A stretch of 64,000 nucleotides of DNA. Origin: Monoplex corrugatus (lineage: Eukaryota; Mollusca; Gastropoda; Littorinimorpha; Ranellidae). Below the pieces are notes generated by a model. That model was given only the letters and a program-made list of their open reading frames with translations. It did not search any database and was not told the origin of the DNA. The stretch spans positions 5,001 through 69,000 of the forward strand of contig CM060306.1 of assembly GCA_030674185.1 (NCBI GenBank), in the 5' to 3' direction. Both the position numbers and the translations under genes were made by a program. Below are positions 22,385 through 31,247 of the stretch, piece by piece; position 1 is the stretch's first letter; each line of letters begins with the position of its first letter.

Positions 22385-22402
22385 TTAACCCTGTAAGTGC
22401 CA
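22385..22402 (+). repeat. piggyBac-type terminal motif, left-facing end
   Basis: TTAACCCTGTAAGTGCC matches the 17-base pattern TTAACCC..(C/A)AGTGCC seen at 30374 and, inverted, at 36185. It also shares CAGAGTT(C/T)TC about 35 bases further in with the inverted end at 36687. It is probably one end of an older TTAA element that was later split by the DIRS insertion. Confidence 0.5.
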
Positions 22403-22972
22403 CAACATAAAATTTACAGAGTTCTCGGAGCCTTCTGTGATGCATACAAACGTAAAATTTATGTATGTAGTTTGACACACGTTCAAGCCTAATGTAAATG
22501 GGAGAGAGGCATTGACTGATGTTGTCAGTCTCAGAGAGGGTTCATAAAAGTGAATGGCTTCCCTTACATGACTTTTTGACCTATGCAACCCTCACCAGAT
22601 TGGTTTTATTCATCTGAGAAGAGGAACTGGTTTTCAGCAAAATGGCAACACTAGGAATGTCTTGCAAAGCTGTGCATTTTCAACCTTTGAAAGCATGCGA
22701 GTTCAGTCAAGAACTTATTTATAAAAGGAAATTTTCCTTCTAAAATTACGTTTAATCTAACATACTTACCGTGGCTCACTGATGCAATAAGCGGCAGCGA
22801 TTTGCCATTCCTGCCTCATAAACAATAAAGTCCGAAAGGACCATAACTCTGAGAGTATCCATGTCTTGCGCATGCGCATGTGCTCTTCCTCTTTTCGAGG
22901 AAACCAAGACCCTGACTGTGAATGGAAGGAACCAGGAAGGCGGGAGGACGGGAGGGACTCTGCGTGATCCAT

Positions 22973-23060
22973 GGTAAGTATGTTAGATTAAACGTAATTT
23001 TAGAAGGAAAATTTCCTTTTAATTACACATACTGTACCGTGGTTCACTGATGCAGAATAG
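22973..23060. repeat. DIRS internal complementary region
   Basis: 22973-23018 (GGTAAGTATGTTAGATTAAA... to GGAAAATTTCC) is the reverse complement of 22727-22773, the left terminus. 23019-23054 (TTTTAATTACACATACTGTA...) is the reverse complement of 30001-30037, the right terminus. In DIRS replication this region templates joining of the two ends into a circle. Confidence 0.9.
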
Positions 23061-23065
23061 CGCTA

Positions 23066-24320
23066 CCCGGAAGGAGGGCTTACCTGGTTAACGCCTGGAG
23101 GAATGAGATGAGTCAGAGCATGCGGGAGAGATGAGGTATTGAGCCACCACAGTGGAAGCGATACCCCTAGATCCACCGTCGCGCAGATGGTAGACGTCGC
23201 GCTGGTAGGATGGAATGAACGTGCCCGGAGAACGCCAATGTGTGGCATCCAGGACACTTTGGAGGCTGGCATTGAGTAAACGCCAGTGACAAGGTCCATG
23301 CTCTAATGTCATGGGGCCTCAGGGAGAAGACAGCCAAATCTGTGCCCGGCCTTGCATACGCATCCTTGATGACTGTCCACAGTCATCGAGAGATGGATGC
23401 GCGGCTAATGGTCTTATAACTTTCGTTGTAAGAGAGAAACAGGTGGTGCTGCTTCTGGCGAGAAGATTTCATCATCCGGAGCAAGGATAGACGTCAGGGG
23501 ATGAATGGAGATAGACCAAGTAGGAGAACCTGGCGACTGGTTCTTGGCCAAGAAGTCCGGGAGTAGGCGGAGAGACATTGAGCCCTCCGGTTCGAAAGCG
23601 ACATCCCATGGGAGTCCGCTAAGAGCGTGCACTTCGCTACAGTGCCTCCCCGTCACTAGAGGGAGTAGAAAGGCCGTCCGAAATGAGAGGAACTTGGGAG
23701 AACACTCCCTGATGGGCTCGTAAGGCGTACCAAGGAGGAGAGGACAAGGAGATCCCCGGCCAGTTGTGGTGGGGGGGTCAAGCTTCCCGAAGGGAAGCCC
23801 TGCGGACAATATCCCGCAGGACAGGGTCGTCCACGAAGGAAGGACTACCCGAATGGCTGATGGTGGTGCAGATAGCTGCCCTGCGTCCCTTCATCCGAGG
23901 ACAAGCCTAATGAAGACATTGAGTCCTGCACAGCAGCCAAGCAGGAAGGTTTTGAGCCTCCGGATTGCTGTGCAGCATACGTGACCTTGGTTGAAGCAAG
24001 GATAGGCCTGTCACAGTGTGTTTTATTGGAGGCACATAGAACAGGTGCAGCAGTTCCGGAAACCATGTTTGGGCAGGCCATCGAGGCGCCACGAGAACCA
24101 TCGTGGCAGAGTCTGCCCTCACCTTCCGCAGAACTTTCCCAGTTAGGGGAATGGAGGGAAGGACTGACCGTGGGATGGACAGAGCATCGACGGGCCAAGC
24201 CGAAGGATCTGGGACTGGAAGAACATACAGATGAAGGCGGAGGTGGAATCTGGTGGCAAACAGGTCCGCTTGTGATTTGAACCACGCTGCCCACACTGGC
24301 TCCAGAACTGCACAGACCAG
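23066..24320 (-). pseudogene. DIRS tyrosine recombinase and linker remnant
   Basis: Minus strand. 24296-23907 reads ADLFATRFHLRLHLYVLPVP, SAWPVDALSIP and MVLVAPRWPAQTWFPELLHL, the standard linker between RNase H and recombinase in DIRS elements. 23809-23414 reads FRTAFLLPLVTGRHCSEVHAL, the box I region with the catalytic Arg of phage-type tyrosine recombinases. 23312-23088 has DATHWRSPGTFIPSYQRDVY, the region of the nucleophilic Tyr. The frame changes at least twice between these pieces, so no complete enzyme is encoded. Confidence 0.8.
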
Positions 24321-24326
24321 TGCCCG

Positions 24327-25480
24327 TTATGAGGGAAGAATCCTGTGGGAGCTGCTGACGGAGGCTGCAAGTATGTTCGTCTTTCCCGGGACATGCGTCG
24401 CTGAGATCCGAAAGGATTGTTCTACACACCAGAGTGGAAGCTGTTCCGCTCTCCGACAATGAGTGGGAGCGGGCGCGCCCCTTTGCTTGTTGATGTAACA
24501 AGCCACGGTAGTGTTGTCCATGTCGATGCGAACATGTCTTCCCTTAAGAAAGGGGAGAAAGTCTCTGGGGGCTTGAAAAACTGCCTCCAGTTCCAGCATG
24601 TTGATGTGACAGGAAAGATGATGATGTGACCATTGACCTGCTGCTGTCAGCAGGCCCACGTGGGCCCCCTCACCGTGGCCCCCCCCCCCCCCCACCCGGA
24701 TTAGGACACATCCGTGAACAAGTCCGCTGAGGAGGGGTGTGTGTGATAGGGACTCCCTGGGCTAGCCGGGACCGGGAGTGCCATTTGCTCACTGATGATT
24801 GGACCCGAGCGACCCTGGGGAATAGCCCTGAACTGGAAGAATCGGTTCCTCCAAACGAATTGGAGGTACGTCCTTTCCCTTGGGTGAATAAAGAGATGGG
24901 AATACGCATCTCCGAGATCAATGGACATACCCCAGTCATCCGGGAGCAAGGCATCACAGATGGACCTAGGGGTTTCCATCTGAAAGTGTCTATGTGTCGG
25001 AACAGACTGCCCACAGGATCGCCTGTGGGGGGTGCTTGCCCTAGCCCTTTGGGGCTGAAGGAGGCGCAAAATGTCTCCTGTGGAGGCCCCTGGGAAGGTG
25101 GGGGAGCCGCCGGAGCAGGGCGCTTTGCCGCGGGGCAAGCGGGACCGGAGTGAAGGGCGAGGTCCCTCCTGATTTCGTCCTGACTTTTGGTAGTGGCCTG
25201 CACGTGGGTCCCAAAGAGGGAACCAGACATAAGTGGCACAGCTCTCGAGGAAGCTCTGGCAGATGAAGAGCGGGTGACCGAAGATGGTAAGAGTATTGCA
25301 TTTGGCCTCGACAGGACTGAATTGAGGTACAGTCTGGCGAGGGGCATCGGCCGAGTACTTGAGGTCTTTCTGCCATGGATTGTATGGAAGCAACCATTGC
25401 GGGAGAGACAGGTGACTGACGGAGAGAAACGGGCTCATAGTCTGGGTCCTGAAGAGTGGACACCAGACGGGATGATGTCT
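24327..25480 (-). pseudogene. DIRS reverse transcriptase / RNase H remnant with internal deletion
   Basis: 25480-25040 carries the gag-to-RT linker. About 24990-24810 gives RT motif A and neighbours: FQMETPRSICDALLPDDWGM, SIDLGDAYSHLFIHP, and then RFFQFRAIPQG (motif B). Soon after, 24740-24330 reads ADLFTDVS, GAHV, HINMLELEAVF, RIDMDNTTVACYINKQ and ISATHVPGKTN, a complete-looking RNase H order. The YxDD box and RT thumb expected between them are absent, so about 120 residues seem deleted. A 15-base C run near 24681-24695 also disrupts the frame. Confidence 0.8.
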
Positions 25481-25627
25481 TTGAGCCCTCGTCTCATTGG
25501 GCCCCCGTCTCATTGGGCCCCCGTCTCTTTGGGTCCCCGTGTCTTTGAGCCCCCGTCTCTTTGGGTCCCCGTGTCTTTGAGCCCCCGTCTCTTTGGGCCC
25601 CCGTCTCATTGGGCCCCCCGTCTCATT

Positions 25628-26520
25628 GTGCCCCCAAAATGTCGCACTGACCCAAAATGTCGCAACGACATTTTGGATCGGGGATAAAGGCCCAAAACGT
25701 CGCACCAGCTCCAGATGTCATTCTGGACCAGTTTTACCGCTGTCTAGTGAAGTAGGACTTCACATGAATAATTTATGATGTTATGTACAGTGGTCATTGT
25801 CACTTTTCAGTTTCAATTTGGTTTATTTCACTGGTTTACTGCTAAGTAGTGCATAGAGAGACAAAGACAGAGACAAGCATATACATTATCACAACATTTT
25901 AGGTCTCTATTCCCGATCCCCGATCCCGATCGTTGTTGCGACAATTTGGGCCAGTGCGACATTTTGGGCCTCTACGTAGAGCAAGCCCAAAATGTCGCAC
26001 CTGCCCAAAATGTCGCACTAACTTGAAAACAAAAATGAAAACATCGGCTAGCAATTTCCTCTGAGCGCTGTTCCACACATTTTTGATCACATACATTCAC
26101 AGACTATACGGTAGCCTGGAATACGCAACTGTGGTCCGGTGGACATTTTGAGACACTGCGACATTTTGGGCCTCCGTTACAAGGCCGAAAATGTCGCACC
26201 GGGCCGGTCCAAAATGTATTGATGTATATGCCCGACCAGTGGTCAGTTAGGTCTATTTCACTGTTTGACAGCTAAATAGGCCAAAATGATCAATGCATAC
26301 ATACATACATACATACATACACATACATATACACATACATACATCTATATTCATACATACTGACAGACTGACGGGCTCGTTTCAAGCTCACACGCAAAAC
26401 GCACATTGTTTATGGAGTTTTACCTATACTCAAAACTCTTAACTATATGGTAGCTGGAATGCACAAATGTGGTCATTTTGAGTTGGTGCGACATTTTGGG
26501 TCGATGCGACATTTTGGGCC
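25628..26520. repeat. Dispersed inverted motif GTGCGACATTTTGGGC
   Basis: The 16-base motif or its complement GCCCAAAATGTCGCAC appears about a dozen times: near 25630, 25648, 25666, 25690, 25936, 25954, 25985, 26002, 26152, 26183, 26483 and 26501. Many occur as close inverted pairs separated by 10-20 bases. This is unlike a simple tandem repeat and suggests several nested small elements with this terminus. Confidence 0.8.
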
Positions 26521-26597
26521 TCTACTAAACATAATAAGTTTTAATAAAATTGCCTAGCAGTTTTCTCTGGGTGCTATTCCACACATTTTTAATCAAT

Positions 26598-26662
<65 letters not shown>
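26290..26662. repeat. (CATA)n and (CA)n microsatellites
   Basis: 26295-26355 is a (CATA)n array with variants; 26600-26662 is (CA)n of about 31 units lying directly beside the 3' end of the minus-strand SINE. Confidence 0.9.
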
Positions 26663-26664
<2 letters not shown>

Positions 26665-26667
26665 TTG

Positions 26668-26835
26668 CAGCAGCAGGTAGAAAGAAACTCTAGGGAGAGC
26701 TAGACAACAGAAGGTCTTCAGAGAATAACCCCCTTTAGACAAGTGTTTCGGCCTGAATTCTTACACTCTCGGGGGGCCGGCCACATCAGTCATGACTCCT
26801 GGATGCCCTTCTGCTGTTGTCTATTTTTTTTTTTT
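26668..26835 (-). mobile_element. SINE body fragment, copy 3 (inverted)
   Basis: The reverse complement reads GGGCATCCAGGAGTCATGAC, then GAATTCAGGCCGAAACACTT, CTTCTGTTGTCTAGCTCTCC and GAGTTTCTTTCTAC, the same block order as 46370-46510. The A-rich linker of the SINE appears as the T run at 26823-26837. It lies inside the foldback-like element, so it inserted after that element or was carried by it. Confidence 0.8.
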
Positions 26836-27076
26836 TATTATCTTATTATGCTGGGGCCAAAGAGACGGGGCCAATGACACGTTTTCTTTATTACTACAGA
26901 AAAGTGTGGGGGCCCAATGAGACGGGGGCCCAATGAGACGGGGACCCAATGATACGGGGGCTCAAAGAGATGGGGGCTCAAAGGGACGGGGGCCCAAAGA
27001 ACGGGGGCCCAATGACACGTTTTCTTATTACTACAGAAAAGTGTGGGGGCCCAATGAGACGGGGGCCCAAAGGGCA

Positions 27077-28040
27077 AACCCCCACCAGACCACCCAAGAA
27101 GGAATCCACCAATGGATCCACTTCCAGACCCCTCCTGGCAGTCTCCTCCCAGTTTGCCAGGCAGCGCTGCGAGAGGGAGATATCCTGTGTGAGGGAGAGT
27201 GGTGACTCTGGAATGGCCTCATGGGCCTTGAGGACCGCTCTGGGGAAAGGGTAGTTTCTCTGGCCTCAGGAATTTCCCGTAAGGCAGAGCTCCAGGGAAG
27301 TCGGGCATGGAGCCTGGAAGGATGTCCTGTGCCTCAGTGCCCCTTACCTTGCTTTGGGCCCTCCTCACCGAGTCAGCCACCAAGCCTGACTCTTTTAAAG
27401 AAAGGGGAGGCTGGGGCTGTGAGAGGAAGGGCACCAAGGCGAGCTCTGCCACGGCAGGGCAGGGAGCCTTGGCCTCTTGTGCAGTGGACCATTGCACTGC
27501 TATGAAAAATGAAAAGGAAGCGGGGTAGAGCCCTCATCATCTGCTTTCGAGTCAGTGTCCCCCGGCCCGCCTACAGAGGAGGCGATGGACTGTGGAGTGC
27601 CCGACTGTGGGCAAACTCCAAACAGACTGGGGTCAGAAGCCCCGGGGAGCACCCCTGGGGAGGAATCCGACCTTGGGGGGGGGGGGTCCGGAGGGGTGGT
27701 CAAGGTGGACGCCTGCGTGGGTGGGGTGCCGGGCATAAAGCGGGGCCACCAAGTATACCCTGTGGACGAGGCAAGGGGAAATCCCATAGATGGAAAGTGC
27801 TGCCATGGCGCCATGTATGGTGCCATGGGAGGCGTCATGGGCTGAGCCCATGGAGTCCCCGGATCCCCTGTGCCCAAGGGGCCAGCCTGCTGGGGGTCGG
27901 TTGGCGTTTACAAAGACGACTAAGCGCTCTGTCCACAAAGGGACAGAGATGTGCCAGCCCGCAGTGGGTCGCTTGGCATTTGCCAGACCAGGCACTCTGT
28001 CCCGAATAGGACAGAGAGGTTGGAGTGGGGGCACAAGAGG
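27077..28040 (-). pseudogene. DIRS gag-like region remnant
   Basis: GC-rich minus-strand sequence with overlapping Pro-rich frames (for example 27877-27500 with PPDPPPPRSDSSPG and 28190-27633). Position upstream of RT in a DIRS element implies a gag-like structural protein, but I see no diagnostic motif such as a zinc knuckle. A short duplicated stretch (ACAAAGGGACAGAGA / ATAGGACAGAGAGG) lies at 27930-28020. Assignment rests on position only. Confidence 0.4.
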
Positions 28041-29600
28041 GCTGCAGGGGAGGAAGGGAGATAACCTGGGCGGATCTACGATCTGACGCCTGTAATAGGG
28101 GGGTTGTCTCCCTTGGCCCGCCTGGCGAACCAGGGGGTGAGCCATTTTCTGGCAAAGTGCTGGCCTTCCTGCCTCCTGAAGGAGACCCATACCATGTCAC
28201 CCTTCAGCCATTGGAGCTGAAACAGTAGCAGCTGAACCGGGGACGAGCTGTACTGAGAGGGCGAGTACGGAATCGACAGAGCCGCAGCCGAGTCGATTAC
28301 CGTGAGGGGCAGTGTGAAGGCCGCAAAATGACAAAAGGTCAACAGAGCCGAAGCTGAGTTGAGGGCTCGCAGTCATGGCAACAGAACCGTAGTTGAGTTG
28401 TGATGACCAAGCCGGGGCGGACCTAAGGTCCGACGCCCGCGACAGGGGTGTTGTCACCCATGACCCACCTGGCTAAGCAGGGGGTGAGCCTTTTTCAGAG
28501 CCACAGCTGCGTTGAGGGCACAAGCAGGCTGCAGGGAGGAAGAGAGACAACCTGGGCGGATCTATGATCTGACGCCCGTAATAGGTGGGTTGTCTCCCTT
28601 GGCCCGTCTGGCGAACCAGGGGGTGTCCCGCCTGGCGAACCAGGGGATGAGCCATTTTCTGCCAAGGTGCTGGCCTTCCTGCCTCCCGAAGGAGACCCAT
28701 ACCCGTGTCGCCCTTCAGCCATTGGGGCTGAAACAGTAGCAGCTGAACCGGGGATGAGCTGTACTGAGAGGGCGAGTACGGAATCGACAGAGCCGCAACC
28801 GAGTCGATTACCGTGAGGGGCAGTGTGAAGGCCGCAAAATGACAAAAAGTCAACAGAGCCGCAGCTGAGTTGAAGGCTCTTGGTCATGGCAACAGAACCG
28901 TAGTTGAGTTGTGATGACCAAGCCGGGGCGGACCTACGGTCTGACACCTTCGGCAGGGGTGTTGTCACCCATGACCCACCTGGCTAAGCAGGGGGATGAG
29001 CCTTTTTCAACAAATTGCTTGCCTTCCTGCCTCCCGAAGGAGACCCGTGCCCAGGTCGCTCTTCAGCCAATGTGGCTGAAATGTGTGCAGCTGAGCTGCA
29101 CACTTGTGGGCGAGCAGGTCGCCCTTCAGCCAGTGTGACTGAAATGTGTGCAGCTGAGCTGTATGCAGGGGGCGAGTACGGAATCAACAGAACCGCAGTT
29201 GAATCGATTACCGTGGGGGGCTACGAGAAGGCCGCAAGATGAAGAAAAGTCAACCCGCTGGTAATGGAGGAAGGGAGGCAATCGGGGCGGACCTACGGTC
29301 TGACGCCCATCAAATTGGGGTTGCCTCCCTTGACTTGGCTGACAAGCTGTTTTTTCGACAAAATGCTGGCCTTCCTGTCTCCCGAAGGAGACCCATACCC
29401 ATGTCACCCTACAGACATAGGGGCTGAAACGTAGCAGCAGAACCGCAGTTGAGCTGTACGCAGGGGGCGAGTATGGAATCGACAGAACCGCAGTTGAGTC
29501 GATTATCGTGAGGGGCAGTGTGAAGGCCACAAAATGACGAAAACTCAACATTACCGCAGCAGAGTTGAGGGCTCGTGGTCACTGCAACAGAACCACAGTT
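28040..29600. repeat. Imperfect 350-490 bp tandem repeats in the DIRS 5' region
   Basis: Landmarks recur in order: GGGCGGA(T/C)CTA.G(A/G)TCTGAC, GTTG(T/C)CTCCCTT or GTTGTCACCCATGAC, CTTCCTGCCTCC(C/T)GAAGGAGACC, and GAATCGACAGA.CCGCA. They are seen beginning near 28046, 28410, 28538, 28905 and 29268. The period 28046 to 28538 is 492 bp. This is non-coding repeat structure upstream of the gag-like region. Confidence 0.82.
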
Positions 29601-29889
29601 GAGTTGCGATGATTTCGAGAGAGTGAGAGAGACAGAGGAGGGAGAGACAAAGGTGAAGAGAGAGCGGGTTTGGCGCACCGGGCAAATCTCCGGTCTGAGG
29701 GTTGGAGAATTCCGTGTACGAAATCTTCTTAACCCTCGCTGTGCCACCTAAACGCTTCACGTAAGTTTCTCCCTTACACGAAAACAAAGGCAAGACAATA
29801 CAAAACAGCAATGAAAATCAATCGATTGCAAGCAAAGTAGCAAAATACTTAGCTGCTCAGAGCATACGAGGCAAGCTGGAAGATGGCTG

Positions 29890-30037
29890 CCGAGAAAAGA
29901 GGAAGAGCACATGCGCATGCGCAAGACATGGATACTCTCAGAGTTATGGTCCTTTCGGACTTTGTTTATGAGGCAGGAATGGCAAATCGCTGCTACTTAT
30001 TGCATCAGTGAGCCACGGTACAGTATGTGTAATTAAA
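29890..30037. repeat. DIRS right inverted terminal repeat
   Basis: The reverse complement of 22772-22901 with few mismatches; includes the palindromic GCGCATGCGC motif present in both arms (22869 and 29915). The last 37 bases are specific to this end and reappear, complemented, in the internal complementary region. Confidence 0.88.
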
Positions 30038-30175
30038 TGACTGTAGGATGATTCAGAAGACAATTCCGACACAATTAGCTGAGTAACTGTTGGTATGAAA
30101 GGTGCATCAAGTGAGTCGAGTCAAGAACTTAAAAATGACTGTAGGATGATTCTGAAGACAATTCTGACACAAGAA
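30034..30175 (+). repeat. About 101-bp tandem duplication beside the DIRS insertion
   Basis: AATGACTGTAGGATGATTC occurs at 30036 and 30137. The intact second copy is preceded by GAGTCAAGAACTTAAA, and the left flank of the DIRS (22703-22716) also reads CAGTCAAGAACTTA. The first unit was therefore split by the DIRS element, and the second unit shows the empty site. Confidence 0.75.
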
Positions 30176-30794
30176 GAGGTTGAAAACAGCTGCAGTTACT
30201 TGCTGTTGGTATGAAATGTGCACCAGACAGACCCAACAGGAAAAGTATTGATTTTACAAGCATGTGACACAAAGGGTTTGTGGCCCCAGGCAATAATGGC
30301 AGCTCGCCAATACTTCACACTGTTCAGATAGGACCATACAATACCCTGACACTTTCAGTGATTACGGGTAGTATTAACCCTTACAGTGCCAGATGATGTA
30401 ATTAAAGTGTGCATCGCCATTGCCAGGGCGCATTTTGCGAATTAGGGTAATAATTCATAAAAAAATTCCTGAAGCTAAAGGAGACAAAATAGACAATAAC
30501 ATGTTGAATAAAGTTTGTAGCAAAATGATTTCTCTTCAAAATGACACTCACAAAAAGATTTAAAAAAATGAACATTTCAATTTTTGGTGAAATATTTTAT
30601 TTGTACTCACCAAATTTGCAGAAATTTTGCACAAAGTGGCATGATATATTCCAAAGTGACACAAAAAGCAATCCTAAATCCATGTTATTTTGAAGGCACA
30701 CCAATTCAAAGAGAAGAGTTCCCATCATTGAAGAATGAAGAAATAAAAAAAGGCACAAAAAAACTATAGATTATGGATTCCGAGACAACTACTG

Positions 30795-31013
30795 TCAGTG
30801 TCTCCACAAACTAATCTTCGAGCCAGTATTTGAGTTTTGTGTGGTACTCCATGAAACAAGGAGAAGCACCTTCATGTCCCCTTTTTTGGTGACCTCAAGG
30901 TCAGTCATCTCCTTCACCAGTCTGTTGGCTTTGATGGTACCACAACAGCTGGTGTTCTGCCTGAAGAGGTATCTGAAATCATACACACAAACATACACAG
31001 CAATAAGTAACAT
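30795..31013 (-). pseudogene. piggyBac-like transposase, C-terminal fragment
   Basis: Minus-strand reading YLFRQNTSCCGTIKANR and then VKEMTDLEVTKKGDMKV. The pattern CGT(V/I)(K/R)xNR followed by a Lys-rich KKGD/KRGE segment is characteristic of the end of the piggyBac transposase catalytic region. Downstream reading continues in a shifted frame (MEYHTKLKYWLED) and then stops. It belongs with the N-terminal fragment at 35285-35995, about 4.3 kb away. Confidence 0.6.
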
Positions 31014-31084
31014 GTGACAAAATATATAACTGCACCATAAGCAGGATGAACAAGCAAAATACCTAACACAAACACATCACAAAC

Positions 31085-31157
31085 ACATCACACACGCAAC
31101 ACACACACACACACCACACACACACACACACAGCACACACGCACACACACGCACGCA

Positions 31158-31225
<68 letters not shown>

Positions 31226-31247
31226 GCACACACACACGCACACACAC
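31085..31247. repeat. (CA)n microsatellite, target of the RAG1-like element
   Basis: CA repeats with CACG variants run up to the first base of the transposon end CACTGCC at 31248. A second CA-rich tract starts immediately beyond the other end (35106-35215). The two are most simply one ancestral tract cut by the insertion, with ACAC as the possible target duplication. Confidence 0.7.

Larger units (their letters stand above)
25481..27076. mobile_element. Foldback-like element with 16-bp repeat arms
   Basis: Left arm 25481-25627 is about nine 16-bp units of the type GTCTCATTGGGCCCCC. Right arm 26851-27076 is the same unit in reverse complement (GGGGGCCCAATGAGAC), including two copies of a 40-bp insert ending ACTACAGAAAAGTGT. 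The arms flank about 1.2 kb. Inverted arms made of short tandem repeats are the defining feature of foldback elements. It interrupts the DIRS coding region between gag and RT. No transposase seen. Confidence 0.7.
22727..30037 (-). mobile_element. DIRS-type tyrosine-recombinase retrotransposon
   Basis: About 7.3 kb on the minus strand. Inverted terminal repeats: 22772-22901 and 29896-30021 are reverse complements over about 125 bp. An internal complementary region at 22973-23060 consists of the complement of the extreme left end joined to the complement of the extreme right end, the hallmark of DIRS1-like elements. Coding remnants run gag-like, RT, RNase H, recombinase. It is interrupted at 25481-27076 by a foldback-like element. 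No target duplication, as expected for integration by a tyrosine recombinase through a circular intermediate. Confidence 0.9.

Noticed and set aside
24737..25687. Plus-strand GC-rich frames of 138-166 codons across the DIRS element
   Set aside because: They lie opposite recognised RT/RNase H coding sequence and through the 16-bp repeat arm; no independent motif.
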